From: Chryseobacterium rhizosphaerae
Lineage (GTDB): Bacteria > Bacteroidota > Bacteroidia > Flavobacteriales > Weeksellaceae
DNA length: 64,000 nucleotides
NCBI RefSeq assembly: GCF_003385455.1
Contig: NZ_QNUF01000014.1
Location: 55,098-119,097 of the forward strand
Direction: 5' to 3'
Within the stretch, counting starts at the first letter, position 1. Each line of letters begins with the position of its first letter. This document shows positions 18,089 to 26,545 of the stretch, piece after piece. The position numbers and the translations under genes were made by a program. The notes under the pieces were generated by a model. The model saw only the letters and a program-made list of their open reading frames with translations, was not told where the DNA came from and did not search any database.

Positions 18089-19432
18089 ATGCGTAAAAAA
18101 GAAGCTCATATTCTGATCGTGGATGACGATGAAGATATCCTGTTCTCTGCAAGAGTCTGGCTGAAAAAGTTTTTTTCAGAAGTAAGCTGTCTCAGTAAGC
18201 CGGCCGAAATTTTAAAATTCATGACTGAGAATCAAGTTGATGCCGTAGTATTGGATATGAATTTCAGAAAAGGTTTTGAAAACGGACAGGACGGTCTTTA
18301 CTGGATGAAGGAAATTAAAACACTGGAACCTCAGCTTCCTATTATTCTGATGACTGCCTATGGAGAGGTGGAACTCGCTGTAGAGGCTCTGAAAAACGGA
18401 GCTTCAGATTTTATACTGAAACCGTGGAATAACGAAAAACTCTATGCCTCCGTGAACCTGGCAGTAGACATTTCAAGAAAAAACAGAAAGCTCAGCCAAT
18501 GGGAAAATGTACATCAGAAAAATAACCAATATCAACTGCAAAGCCACTCCCCAAAAATGCAGGAAGTTCTTGAGCAGATCAGAAAAGTGGCTCCCACCGA
18601 TGCCAATGTATTGCTATTAGGGGAAAACGGAACTGGAAAATATGTCCTCGCAGAATCCATCCACGAACAGTCGGAAAGGAAAAATCAGCCGTTTGTACAT
18701 ATTGATCTGGGAAGTATTTCGGAAAATCTTTTTGAATCTGAACTCTTTGGATATAAAAAGGGGGCCTTTACAGACGCCCATCAGGATTATGCAGGAAAAA
18801 TTGAAAATGCCCAGAATGGCACTGTTTTTCTGGATGAAATTGGCAACTTGCCACTCCAGCTTCAGACCAAATTGTTAAGTCTGATTCAAAACAGGAAACT
18901 ATCCCGATTAGGAGAATCCAAGGAGCGTGTATTGGATGTGCGCTTCATTTTTGCTACCAATGAAAACCTTAAAAAGGCCGTTGCAGAGAACCGTTTCCGA
19001 CAGGATTTATATTACAGAATCAATACTGTTGAAATTCAGATTCCGGCCTTGCGGGACAGACAGGAAGATATTGGATTGCTGGCCCTCTACTTTCTTGATC
19101 GTTATAAACAAAAGTATCACAAGCCTAATCTTGAACTTACAGATGATTTGCTGATGGGTCTCACCCATTTTCCATGGCCGGGAAATATCCGGGAACTGGA
19201 TCATTGCCTGGAAAGAAGTGTTATTTTATCCAATGACAACAAGCTTCAGTTATTGGTGCCTCAACTGGAAGAGTATGACAGCACCATCACCAATCTCAAT
19301 ATTGAAGAAATGGAGGAACTCCTCATCAGAAAGGCATTGAAAAAACATACCGGAAATATTTCTTTAGCTGCAGAAGACCTGGGTCTTTCACGGGCGGCTC
19401 TCTACAGAAGAATGGAGAAATTTGGATTGTAA
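18089..19432 (+). CDS. NtrC-type sigma-54-dependent response regulator
   Basis: 447 residues: a receiver domain (1-125, phospho-acceptor D56 in VVLDMNF), an AAA+ domain (about 145-370) with Walker A GENGTGKYVLA, the sigma-54 contact loop GAFTDA, and Walker B VFLDEIG, then a C-terminal Fis-type HTH (ISLAAEDLGLSRAALYRRM). The GAFTGA loop has Asp at position 5. The Walker A ends KYV rather than the usual KE/KT, so ATP-binding efficiency could be atypical. It is divergent from the efflux operon and probably activates it. Confidence 0.93.
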   Translation: MRKKEAHILIVDDDEDILFSARVWLKKFFSEVSCLSKPAEILKFMTENQVDAVVLDMNFRKGFENGQDGLYWMKEIKTLEPQLPIILMTAYGEVELAVEALKNGASDFILKPWNNEKLYASVNLAVDISRKNRKLSQWENVHQKNNQYQLQSHSPKMQEVLEQIRKVAPTDANVLLLGENGTGKYVLAESIHEQSERKNQPFVHIDLGSISENLFESELFGYKKGAFTDAHQDYAGKIENAQNGTVFLDEIGNLPLQLQTKLLSLIQNRKLSRLGESKERVLDVRFIFATNENLKKAVAENRFRQDLYYRINTVEIQIPALRDRQEDIGLLALYFLDRYKQKYHKPNLELTDDLLMGLTHFPWPGNIRELDHCLERSVILSNDNKLQLLVPQLEEYDSTITNLNIEEMEELLIRKALKKHTGNISLAAEDLGLSRAALYRRMEKFGL

Positions 19433-19525
19433 GTTTAGATAATAGATATCAGACATTAGACTTTTGGCATATTAGGTTTAAAAAGTATCATCAAGTTTAT
19501 GATCAATAAAATATAGGAAAAACTC

Positions 19526-20839
19526 ATGAGTAAAAATAATATCCTGTGGTTGCTGTACAATCTTCTTGCTATAACAAGTGGAATTACCGCTTATCATTTC
19601 TTTTTGGAAGGAAAATGGTTCAGTATGATGCTTTTCATACTGCTCATGATTGTTTTTGTGGCTTTGATGTATTTTTCATTAGCTGCTCAGGACTCAAAAG
19701 TAGAAAAGGTCATCTCCTCTATCAGGAATAAAGACTTTTCTTTATTTCCCCAGGAAGAAGGAAGTCTGCTTCTCGACAGCAGTATGCGTCTATATTACCA
19801 AAGTAAAGAGGAACAATTCTCTTTATCCTCTTATAAATTGCTGTATGAAAGTATCCTGGACCAGATGGAAACAGGGCTGATCATCCTATCCGAAAATAAA
19901 ACCCGGGAAGTATTTTATGTGAACAATGCATTTCTCAGTATTTTACAGGTTCCCAGATACAACCGTTGGGAACTGTATGCATCAAAGGTCCCGGAATTCT
20001 ATAAAATTATTGAAGACACCCATTACCAAAGTTCACAAGAGTTTTTTGACATTTCCATTCATAGCAATTCCAGACAGTCTTTTTCACTCAGAACCCAGCA
20101 GGTAAAAAACACACAACACAACTTTTACATTATTACCCTCGAATCTGTTCAGAAAATTATTGAACAAAAAGAGAAACTGGCATGGAATAATCTGATGAAA
20201 GTGATTTCCCATGAACTGCTCAATACTCTGACCCCCGTGAACAGCCTGATTCAGAACCTGGAATACATCAGCAACCAGGAGACCATCGATCATGAAGATC
20301 AACAGGATATGAAAGAAAGTCTGATGGTTATCAATTCAAAATCCAAACAGCTTTTGAATTTCGTAGACCACTACCGTCAGGTTGCAGAATTACCCAAACC
20401 TGTTCTTTCCCCTGTTTCCCTAAAAAAAGTTATTGAATCCGCAGCCCGCTTTTTGAAATCCGAATTTGAAAAACATCATATCCAAATGGTTCCGGATATT
20501 GAAGATTATACAGTATCAGCTGATGAAAAAATGATTGAGCGAAGTCTGATCAACCTTTACCTTAATGCCATTCATGCGGTTTCTGAAAAGGAATATAAAC
20601 TCATTACAACCACTGTAAAATCCCAAAACAACCGCATTATCGTAAGTATTACCGATAACGGTTCAGGGATTATCCCTGAGATCAAAGACAAAATTTTCCT
20701 GCCCTTTTTCACCACAAGAGCTAACGGTTCCGGAATCGGGCTCACACTGGCAAAAAGCATTATGGAAGCCCATGGGGGCTATCTTAATTATAAAACATTG
20801 GAGGAAGGAAGCAGTTTTGAATTGTGGTTTTTGAAATAA
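19526..20839 (+). CDS. Sensor histidine kinase (partner of NtrC-type regulator)
   Basis: 437 residues. Two N-terminal transmembrane helices (about 7-25 and 32-51) have almost no periplasmic loop, followed by a PAS-like segment (about 105-205). The phospho-acceptor is H229 (VISHELLNTLTP). HATPase motifs are NLYLNAIHA, DNGSGI and GSGIGLTLAK. It lies 93 bp downstream of the regulator gene. With so little periplasmic sequence it more likely senses a membrane or cytoplasmic signal, perhaps envelope stress. Confidence 0.92.
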   Translation: MSKNNILWLLYNLLAITSGITAYHFFLEGKWFSMMLFILLMIVFVALMYFSLAAQDSKVEKVISSIRNKDFSLFPQEEGSLLLDSSMRLYYQSKEEQFSLSSYKLLYESILDQMETGLIILSENKTREVFYVNNAFLSILQVPRYNRWELYASKVPEFYKIIEDTHYQSSQEFFDISIHSNSRQSFSLRTQQVKNTQHNFYIITLESVQKIIEQKEKLAWNNLMKVISHELLNTLTPVNSLIQNLEYISNQETIDHEDQQDMKESLMVINSKSKQLLNFVDHYRQVAELPKPVLSPVSLKKVIESAARFLKSEFEKHHIQMVPDIEDYTVSADEKMIERSLINLYLNAIHAVSEKEYKLITTTVKSQNNRIIVSITDNGSGIIPEIKDKIFLPFFTTRANGSGIGLTLAKSIMEAHGGYLNYKTLEEGSSFELWFLK

Positions 20840-20956
20840 ACAGTTTATTTGTAATGGTAAAATAGATACTAAGGCATAAGCAATATCATTCTATGGCTTG
20901 ATTGCTATAACAAAAATCCTAACCCTTCCTGACACCCTGTTGTCATTAGTCTGGTT

Positions 20957-20964
20957 TACCTTTG
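20957..20964 (+). promoter_or_regulatory. Promoter -7 element (TACCTTTG) of the VOC gene
   Basis: An exact TAnnTTTG match lies 35 bp upstream of the ATG; a TTG at 20940-20942 may be the -33 element, with slightly short spacing. Confidence 0.6.
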
Positions 20965-20998
20965 TTTACAATTTGTCAACAATACAATTTTAAACATT

Positions 20999-21394
20999 AT
21001 GAAACTGACCTCATTAAGAATGATTACAAAAGACATTCAACAAACTGTAGAGTTTTACGAAAAAACCATTGGATTAACCGCTCAGTGGTATACTGAAGAT
21101 TTCGCAGAGCTATCTGGTGATTCTATTACTATAGCCATTGGAAGCACGCGAACCATGAAGTTATTTGGTGAAAATTTCAGGGAATCCACAGGTAATAAAA
21201 GTACGATCATAGAATTTAGGGTAGCCAATGTAGATGAAGAGTATGAAAGAATTAAAAGTATAGCCAGCGATATCGTACAGGAACCTACCACCATGCCGTG
21301 GGGAAACCGATCGCTTTTGTTTTCTGACCCTGATGGAAATCTGATTAATTTTTTTACTCCTGTGAGTGTCGAAGCAATTAAGAAGTTTAGCTAA
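20999..21394 (+). CDS. VOC/glyoxalase-fold protein
   Basis: 131 residues with the beta-alpha-beta-beta-beta pattern of a vicinal-oxygen-chelate domain: an N-terminal IQQTVEFYEKTIGL and a C-terminal LLFSDPDGNLINFFTP. Such proteins include glyoxalases, bleomycin-type resistance proteins and dioxygenases; none can be chosen here. It is monocistronic with its own promoter and terminator. Confidence 0.88.
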   Translation: MKLTSLRMITKDIQQTVEFYEKTIGLTAQWYTEDFAELSGDSITIAIGSTRTMKLFGENFRESTGNKSTIIEFRVANVDEEYERIKSIASDIVQEPTTMPWGNRSLLFSDPDGNLINFFTPVSVEAIKKFS

Positions 21395-21408
21395 AGCTTT
21401 CTCTCAAA

Positions 21409-21437
21409 AAAATACTGCTTCTGAGAAGCAGTATTTT
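21409..21437. terminator. Bidirectional terminator
   Basis: A 12-bp perfect stem (21409-21420 with 21426-21437) with loop CTGAG and A/T flanks lies between the convergent VOC and acetyltransferase genes. Confidence 0.85.
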
Positions 21438-21470
21438 GTATGTTTTCCTTTTTTTGATTTCTGCCTGGGC

Positions 21471-21971
21471 TTATGATCCCTGTGGATTTAATTCAAATTC
21501 TATTTCATCATCAAGCTCTCCCATTTTCTTAAAATCTAACCTCTCAAGGAGCTGTATGGCTTTAGTATTTTGTTTACTTGTGGCTGCCCAAATACGTTTG
21601 AGCCCAATGGTATTCATTCCAAAGTCAATCGCTAATGCCATGGCTTCCGTCATATATCCTTTTCCTTTATAATGGGATAATAACACACAGCCCAGTTCCC
21701 CTTCTCCCTGTTTAAACCCTCTATAATACCCACATGTCCCCACAATTTTATGGGTAGTGTTATCCACGATAGCCCAATGAATGGAGTCCCCGCTGGTATA
21801 GTCGCTGTTGATTTTAGCCTGCATTTCTGCTGCCTGCTCAATACTTTCTGCCTGAATGGCATCATAGAACGAAATTTCAATAAGCTCAGGAATATCTGTT
21901 TCCAAAACCTGTCGCAATGATAGCCTATCACCTGTTATATTGGGGAAATTATCGTATTGGGGAAGTGTCAT
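21471..21971 (-). CDS. GNAT acetyltransferase (RimJ/RimL type)
   Basis: About 166 residues from the ATG at 21971 (a TTG ten codons upstream is rejected). Features: DRLSLRQVLETDIPEL at the start, the acetyl-CoA loop HYKGKGYMTEA, and the C-terminal GLKRIWAATSKQNTKAIQLLERLDF. The RimJ/RimL group acetylates protein N-termini or small molecules; the substrate is unknown. A similar protein is at 46301-46855. Confidence 0.9.
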   Translation of the reverse strand: MTLPQYDNFPNITGDRLSLRQVLETDIPELIEISFYDAIQAESIEQAAEMQAKINSDYTSGDSIHWAIVDNTTHKIVGTCGYYRGFKQGEGELGCVLLSHYKGKGYMTEAMALAIDFGMNTIGLKRIWAATSKQNTKAIQLLERLDFKKMGELDDEIEFELNPQGS

Positions 21972-22129
21972 GGTAGTTATAGTTTGAGGACAAATGTACA
22001 AATAAATGCTACTGCTCCAAGGCTAATGATTGCAGTAATTAACACAATTTTAACTTCCATTATGGAATTTGCTGTCGTTAATATCAATAGAGAAAGCCGT
22101 ACTTTGCAGTCTAATAAAATAAGGAAAAG

Positions 22130-23158
22130 ATGGGGTTATTTGATATGTTTACGCAGGAGATCGCAATAGATCTGGGGACCGCTAATACGCTGATCATACA
22201 TAATAACAAGATCGTCATCGACCAGCCTTCCATTGTTGCTATTGACCGTACAACCGGAAAGCCAATTGCAGTGGGAGAACAAGCCAAACTTATGCAGGGT
22301 AAAACCCATGAAAATATTAAAACAATACGTCCGTTAAAGGATGGAGTGATTGCAGACTTTCATGCTTCCGAGCATATGATTAAGGAATTCATCAAGCAGA
22401 TTCCGGGGATTAGAGGGAGGTTTATACAGCCTGCCCTGAGAATTGTAATATGTATTCCTTCGGGAATTACTGAGGTTGAAAAAAGAGCTGTTAAGGATTC
22501 TGCCCAAAAGGTCAATGCCAAGGAAGTAAAACTGATCTATGAGCCAATGGCAGCCGCCATCGGAGCAGGGATTGATGTTCAAAGTCCTGAAGGAAATATG
22601 ATTATTGATATAGGGGGTGGAACTACCGAAATAGCCGTGGTGGCACTTGGAGGAATTGTATGTGACAAATCCTTAAAAATAGCCGGCGATGTATTTACAA
22701 ACGATATTGCTTATTTTCTAAGGTCACAGTACAATTTATATATTGGGGAACGAACTGCTGAAAGAATAAAAATTGAAATAGGTTCTGCACTGGAAGAACT
22801 GGACTACCCGTTGGAAGATATTCCTGTACAGGGAAGAGATCTTATTACAGGTAAACCGAAAGAAATCATGGTCAACTATAAAGAAGTTTTCAAAGCACTG
22901 GATAAATCGTTGATGAGAATTGAGGATGCCGTTTTGGAAACGCTTTCTCTTACTCCACCGGAGCTCGCAGCAGACATTTACAAAACAGGTATTTATCTTG
23001 CCGGAGGGGGTGCGCTTCTGAACGGACTGGCCGATAGAATACACCGAAAAACAGGACTCCCTGTATGTGTTGCCGAAGATCCTTTAAGAGCTGTTGTCCG
23101 TGGAACCGGTATTGCCCTTAAAAATATAAATAAGTTCAGATTCCTGATGAATAGCTAA
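22130..23158 (+). CDS. mreB: MreB-like actin homologue
   Basis: 342 residues. Actin-fold motifs: phosphate-1 IDLGTANTL, connect-1, phosphate-2 IIDIGGGTTEIAV, and adenosine motif LAGGGALLNGL. A strong AAGGA ribosome site lies just before the ATG. MreB polymerises under the membrane to direct rod-shape wall growth. mreC, mreD, pbp2 and rodA are not next to it; the following gene is a small unknown protein. It could therefore be a second, stand-alone MreB paralogue rather than the one in the canonical shape operon. Confidence 0.9.
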   Translation: MGLFDMFTQEIAIDLGTANTLIIHNNKIVIDQPSIVAIDRTTGKPIAVGEQAKLMQGKTHENIKTIRPLKDGVIADFHASEHMIKEFIKQIPGIRGRFIQPALRIVICIPSGITEVEKRAVKDSAQKVNAKEVKLIYEPMAAAIGAGIDVQSPEGNMIIDIGGGTTEIAVVALGGIVCDKSLKIAGDVFTNDIAYFLRSQYNLYIGERTAERIKIEIGSALEELDYPLEDIPVQGRDLITGKPKEIMVNYKEVFKALDKSLMRIEDAVLETLSLTPPELAADIYKTGIYLAGGGALLNGLADRIHRKTGLPVCVAEDPLRAVVRGTGIALKNINKFRFLMNS

Positions 23159-23195
23159 ATTCTGTACATCTTATGATAAAATTTTTCAGTCTATC

Positions 23196-23657
23196 ATGAA
23201 ACTCCATGAAAAGAAATTCAATGAAATTCTGGAACTGCTAAAATCTAAATTAGGTTCAAAAATCAGTGTTTCAGAGGAGCATGGGACAACATCTCTTTGT
23301 ATAGAGGACTCTCATTACTGGCTATCAACAGATGCGTATGAATTGACGGTTGGGTTTTCATTGGGGCACCAACATTTCAGTGAGGAATATGAAGTTTTAA
23401 AAAAGGGAATTGAACAGGCTTTTAAGCTCTTAACCTGTGAAATACGGATAACAGAATACAAAAAAGGAGAAACGGTATTTAAAGTAATAACGGATGTCAA
23501 AAATTCTGATTCCTCTATAGAAAATATAGGGATTACCGGTGTTTTAGTTTATCCTTTCTGGAAGAAAACCAGGATTGAAACTACTTATTTTGAAAGAATA
23601 CTCGATCCTGATGAAATAGCTTCTGAAATGAATCAGATTCTCAATTTCAACGAATAA
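23196..23657 (+). CDS. Hypothetical protein, cytosolic
   Basis: 153 residues, with no signal peptide or membrane segment. I do not recognise a family. A mixed alpha/beta layout with a central aromatic-rich region (VLVYPFWKKTRIETTYFER) is visible. It follows mreB by 37 bp and precedes a terminator, so the two may share a transcript. Size and acidity resemble small immunity-type proteins, but that is only an impression. Confidence 0.7.
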   Translation: MKLHEKKFNEILELLKSKLGSKISVSEEHGTTSLCIEDSHYWLSTDAYELTVGFSLGHQHFSEEYEVLKKGIEQAFKLLTCEIRITEYKKGETVFKVITDVKNSDSSIENIGITGVLVYPFWKKTRIETTYFERILDPDEIASEMNQILNFNE

Positions 23658-23683
23658 GGTTCGGATGCTTTTTCCCTAAAAAT

Positions 23684-23716
23684 AACAAACAGCTTATGCA
23701 AGGTAAGCTGTTTGTT
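23684..23716. terminator. Bidirectional terminator
   Basis: A 13-bp perfect stem (23684-23696 with 23704-23716) and a 7-nt loop lie between convergent genes. Confidence 0.85.
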
Positions 23717-23748
23717 TATATGTTGATAACCCGGAATAATTCTTCGAT

Positions 23749-24696
23749 TTACTTTCCCAAAAACTCCACTGCCTTTGCCACAAAAGCATCATGATTCTGA
23801 AAGAATGAAGCATGTCCTGAGTCCGGAAAAATAACCAGTTCTGAATGTTCCAGATTCTGAGCCATATTTTTCGCATTTTGAACAGACACCGGAAGGTCAT
23901 TTTCCCCATGAACGATAAGAACAGGATTTTTAATATTTTTCAATACTGTAAGGGCATTGACATCTTGCTGTGCCCAGCTTAAGACAGCGGTGAACTGTGA
24001 ATTTGAGGTGGCATCACTTAATACGGGATCTCTGTCCGTTGTACGAAGCTGAATTCTTGCATAGGCCGCTTTCCCTGCAGCAATACTCTGAGCAGATTCT
24101 GTAAATCCGAATTTAAGGAAAGAAGCTTCAGGACTTAACCCGGCGGTTCCGGCAATAATATTCGGCAAATTGGATAACCCTATGGCTCCCTGTGGGCCTG
24201 TTCCGGTTAAAATCACTTTATTGATCAATCCGGGATTGGTTAAAACAACCCGCTGTGCCACAAATCCTCCCATTGAAAAGCCCATGATATTCACTTTATT
24301 CAAATGCAACGCTTTAATGAAGTCAATTGCATCATCCGCCATTTCCTGTACTGTGTTCGGAGTATTTCCCTGGGAAGAGGCCACTCCTTTATTATCAAAC
24401 AGAATGACTTTGTATTTTTTTGCCAATCCATCCGTCACTGCAGGATCCCAGTCATCCATTGAACCTCCTAATCCGGGCAGCAGTACCAAAGGAATTCCGT
24501 CTTCCTTTCCCAGAATACGGTAAGCAATTTTATTTCCTTTACTATCTACAAATTGGGTTTTGGCATTTTGGTGGTTTCTATTTTGTATCTCCTGTATCGT
24601 GGGAGGCTCATTTTCTTCACTGCAGGACACTGTCACCACTGTAAAAAGACTTAAACATAATAAGCTTACAGCTGAAATTTTTCTGATTGTTTTCAT
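23749..24696 (-). CDS. Alpha/beta hydrolase lipoprotein
   Basis: 315 residues. The N-terminus is a lipoprotein signal with lipobox Cys25 (TVSC-S), so it is probably membrane-anchored in the periplasm. Alpha/beta-hydrolase motifs: PGLGGS oxyanion region, nucleophile S141 in GFSMGG, acid ENDLP and His in DSGHASFF. Substrate class (ester, lactone or haloperoxidase-like) is not predictable. An exact minus-strand -7 element precedes it. Confidence 0.9.
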   Translation of the reverse strand: MKTIRKISAVSLLCLSLFTVVTVSCSEENEPPTIQEIQNRNHQNAKTQFVDSKGNKIAYRILGKEDGIPLVLLPGLGGSMDDWDPAVTDGLAKKYKVILFDNKGVASSQGNTPNTVQEMADDAIDFIKALHLNKVNIMGFSMGGFVAQRVVLTNPGLINKVILTGTGPQGAIGLSNLPNIIAGTAGLSPEASFLKFGFTESAQSIAAGKAAYARIQLRTTDRDPVLSDATSNSQFTAVLSWAQQDVNALTVLKNIKNPVLIVHGENDLPVSVQNAKNMAQNLEHSELVIFPDSGHASFFQNHDAFVAKAVEFLGK

Positions 24697-24722
24697 TGTC
24701 GTTTATTTTTATAATTATGGTA

Positions 24723-24730
24723 CAAACATA
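24723..24730 (-). promoter_or_regulatory. Promoter -7 element (TATGTTTG)
   Basis: An exact TAnnTTTG match on the minus strand, 27 bp upstream of the hydrolase ATG. Confidence 0.6.
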
Positions 24731-24853
24731 AATTGTAAAAGCAAACAGAACAGTTAGAAATAAGCTGAACAGGACATATTTGGGATTCAATCGGACATTT
24801 TGAAAAGTGGAAATTTAAGAAAGATAATCGCAAAGGTCATGCAACTCAGATAA

Positions 24854-24934
24854 GCAAAAGAAGGTGACTTTGTCGCAGGTAAAGCTACATGGTATGGTGA
24901 TCGCTTAAAAACTTTGCATCTTTATAAAAGTTGA
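24854..24934 (+). pseudogene. Possible RlpA-like remnant
   Basis: A 26-codon open stretch between two stops on the plus strand contains GKATWYGDRL, resembling the start of an RlpA double-psi beta-barrel domain (G-A-S/T-W/Y-Y-G). No start, no continuation. It may be chance or a decayed gene fragment. Confidence 0.2.
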
Positions 24935-24949
24935 AGAACATACATATTA

Positions 24950-25348
24950 TTATATGTTGCTTAAACTGTATAATGCTTCCATAGCTTTTTGCGCATCTTG
25001 TTTTGCCACAAAAATGTGATCATGAAAATAAGCAGCCACTACATTACAACTTATATTTTCCTGTTTCAGAGCATTCGCAAAAGCTGCCGTAAGCCCTACC
25101 GCTTCCAGTGAAGAATGAATATTCAGGGTAATCCACGAAGAAATATAAGTATACCCCAACTTCCATTCGTCTGCCGTTGCTTTTTCCAAAACGATGGTTA
25201 CAGCTTCAGTTTCCCGAAAGAAAAACAGAACCTTATCAAGGTCAGAAACCTGTTTCAAATCTTTAACTGTACAGAAAACATAATCTCCCGAGTGCAATAC
25301 AGGCTCCATATTTTTAAGCAGAACTGCCAATTCTTTTTCTCCCGACAT
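24950..25348 (-). CDS. ACT-domain protein (DUF2241-like)
   Basis: 132 residues. The first half (LHSGDYVFCTV) and second half (LEAVGLTAAFANAL, ISCNVVAAYFHDHIFV) fit a pair of ACT-like folds, as in small ACT_3/ACT_7 proteins. ACT domains bind amino acids or similar ligands; no enzyme domain is fused. Its role is unknown. A near-palindrome shared with another gene lies 40 bp upstream. Confidence 0.8.
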   Translation of the reverse strand: MSGEKELAVLLKNMEPVLHSGDYVFCTVKDLKQVSDLDKVLFFFRETEAVTIVLEKATADEWKLGYTYISSWITLNIHSSLEAVGLTAAFANALKQENISCNVVAAYFHDHIFVAKQDAQKAMEALYSLSNI

Positions 25349-25387
25349 CTTTTTTTCACAAAACTAAGGGACAGGGTTCATTATTCA

Positions 25388-25403
25388 TTTATCATTTGAT
25401 AAA
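25388..25403. promoter_or_regulatory. Palindromic operator candidate (TTTATCA-TT-TGATAAA)
   Basis: A 7-bp inverted repeat with a 2-bp centre, 40 bp upstream of the ACT gene. The surrounding ~25 bp nearly matches the palindrome at 37177-37192, including the TATTCATT before it. Confidence 0.45.
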
Positions 25404-25521
25404 AAAATGAGATGGTAAAGATAGTTGGCTTTAGAAGAAATAAAAGAGGGTTAGTATCTCAGAGGTTTTGGTATACTACCTACTCAGGCTGGTCCTCAGA
25501 ATCTATTATTTACGTAAACGA

Positions 25522-25549
25522 AAAAAAGGAGATCCCCATCTCCTTTTTT
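25522..25549. terminator. Strong hairpin terminator of unassigned transcript
   Basis: A 12-bp perfect stem (25522-25533 with 25538-25549) with loop CCCC, A run on one side and T run on the other. It is 343 bp past the stop of the minus-strand response regulator and 200 bp from the ACT gene, so it could end a long 3' UTR or an unknown small RNA. Confidence 0.65.
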
Positions 25550-25891
25550 GTATTAAATAACCTAACAAGACCTATTTAACTTCTTTATATGTGTTTGTGT
25601 TTTTTTGGTATGCTTTCAAGAAGCTGGTTTTGAGGGTTTTTCATACTGTTATTTAATTTCATCACTTGCGTTTTTATATAACTATAGTTTATTATTGGTA
25701 TAGTTATATTTTTTCTCATTTGTGTAAAAAATTCAAAGTTTAGAATATCTCACTTTCTATTCCCTGAATTCTCTACTGCAAAGTAACAACATTAATGAAT
25801 AAATTCCCTCATATTCCCCATCGATACACGTCTAAAGAAGCATCGATATTTATCGATAAATATCCTGCCGGAAATAATGCTTTTAAAAATC

Positions 25892-26545
25892 CTATAATTT
25901 GTGATGCGTTTTGATAAGATCAATCAGCTCCACGATATTTTCAATTTTTAATTTCTCAAATATATTTTTCTTAATGGTACTCACCGTATTCTGCTTGATA
26001 TCCAACTGGTTGGAAATTTCCAGATTTCCCAGTCCCTCTGCATACATTTCGGCAATCTGCAATTCCCTCTTCGTTAGCCGGGCAAGAGGATTCAGCAAAT
26101 CCGGATTGGAGACAAGCTGTACCAGCAGGTTACGGGAAACGGTGGAAAAGTATTCCCCATTCTCTATAAAATGTAAGATGGCTTCTCTTACTTCTTCCTC
26201 TTCGCTTAGCTTACTGAGGTAACCATTAGCACCTGCTTTAATAAACTTAAGTGCATGTAAATCTTCTTCAAGACCGGAAAAGATCAGTATTTTAAGAGCC
26301 GGATTCACCGTTTTCATCTGAGACAAAATATGCAGGCTGTTTCCATCAGGGAAATGGGCATCCATAATAGCGATTTCTATTTCCTCAGATCTTACCAGCT
26401 CTACGACCTTTTGTAATGAAGAAGCATGATAAATTTTAGCATCGGGAATTATATCACTGATGATAATTTCCATCCCCTGCCTTACAATACTGTGATCATC
26501 TGCTAAAAGGAAGGTAATTTCTTTATTTTCAATTGGTAACTCCAT
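25892..26545 (-). CDS. LuxR/NarL-type response regulator
   Basis: 217 residues. The receiver domain has D-D at the acidic pocket (LLADDHS), phospho-acceptor Asp in IAIMDAHFPDG and a conserved Lys in GYLSK. The C-terminal LuxR HTH runs LTKRELQIAEMYAEGL to VSTIKKNIFEKL. It overlaps the sensor kinase gene by 17 bp and is translated after it. Targets are unknown. Confidence 0.93.
   Translation of the reverse strand: MELPIENKEITFLLADDHSIVRQGMEIIISDIIPDAKIYHASSLQKVVELVRSEEIEIAIMDAHFPDGNSLHILSQMKTVNPALKILIFSGLEEDLHALKFIKAGANGYLSKLSEEEEVREAILHFIENGEYFSTVSRNLLVQLVSNPDLLNPLARLTKRELQIAEMYAEGLGNLEISNQLDIKQNTVSTIKKNIFEKLKIENIVELIDLIKTHHKL

Larger units (their letters stand above)
25349..25891. other. 543-bp intergenic region with hairpins
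   Basis: No convincing gene. It holds a shared palindrome (25388-25403), a strong hairpin with poly-T on both strands (25522-25549), an AT-rich inverted repeat TATAACTATA/TATAGTTATA (25677-25686 and 25699-25708) followed by a T run, and the IR ATCGATA-TT-TATCGAT (25842-25857). A 55-codon frame from 25412 runs through the hairpin and is not credible. Confidence 0.6.

Noticed and set aside
25412..25579. 55-codon ORF
   Set aside because: It runs through a strong hairpin terminator and has no family resemblance.
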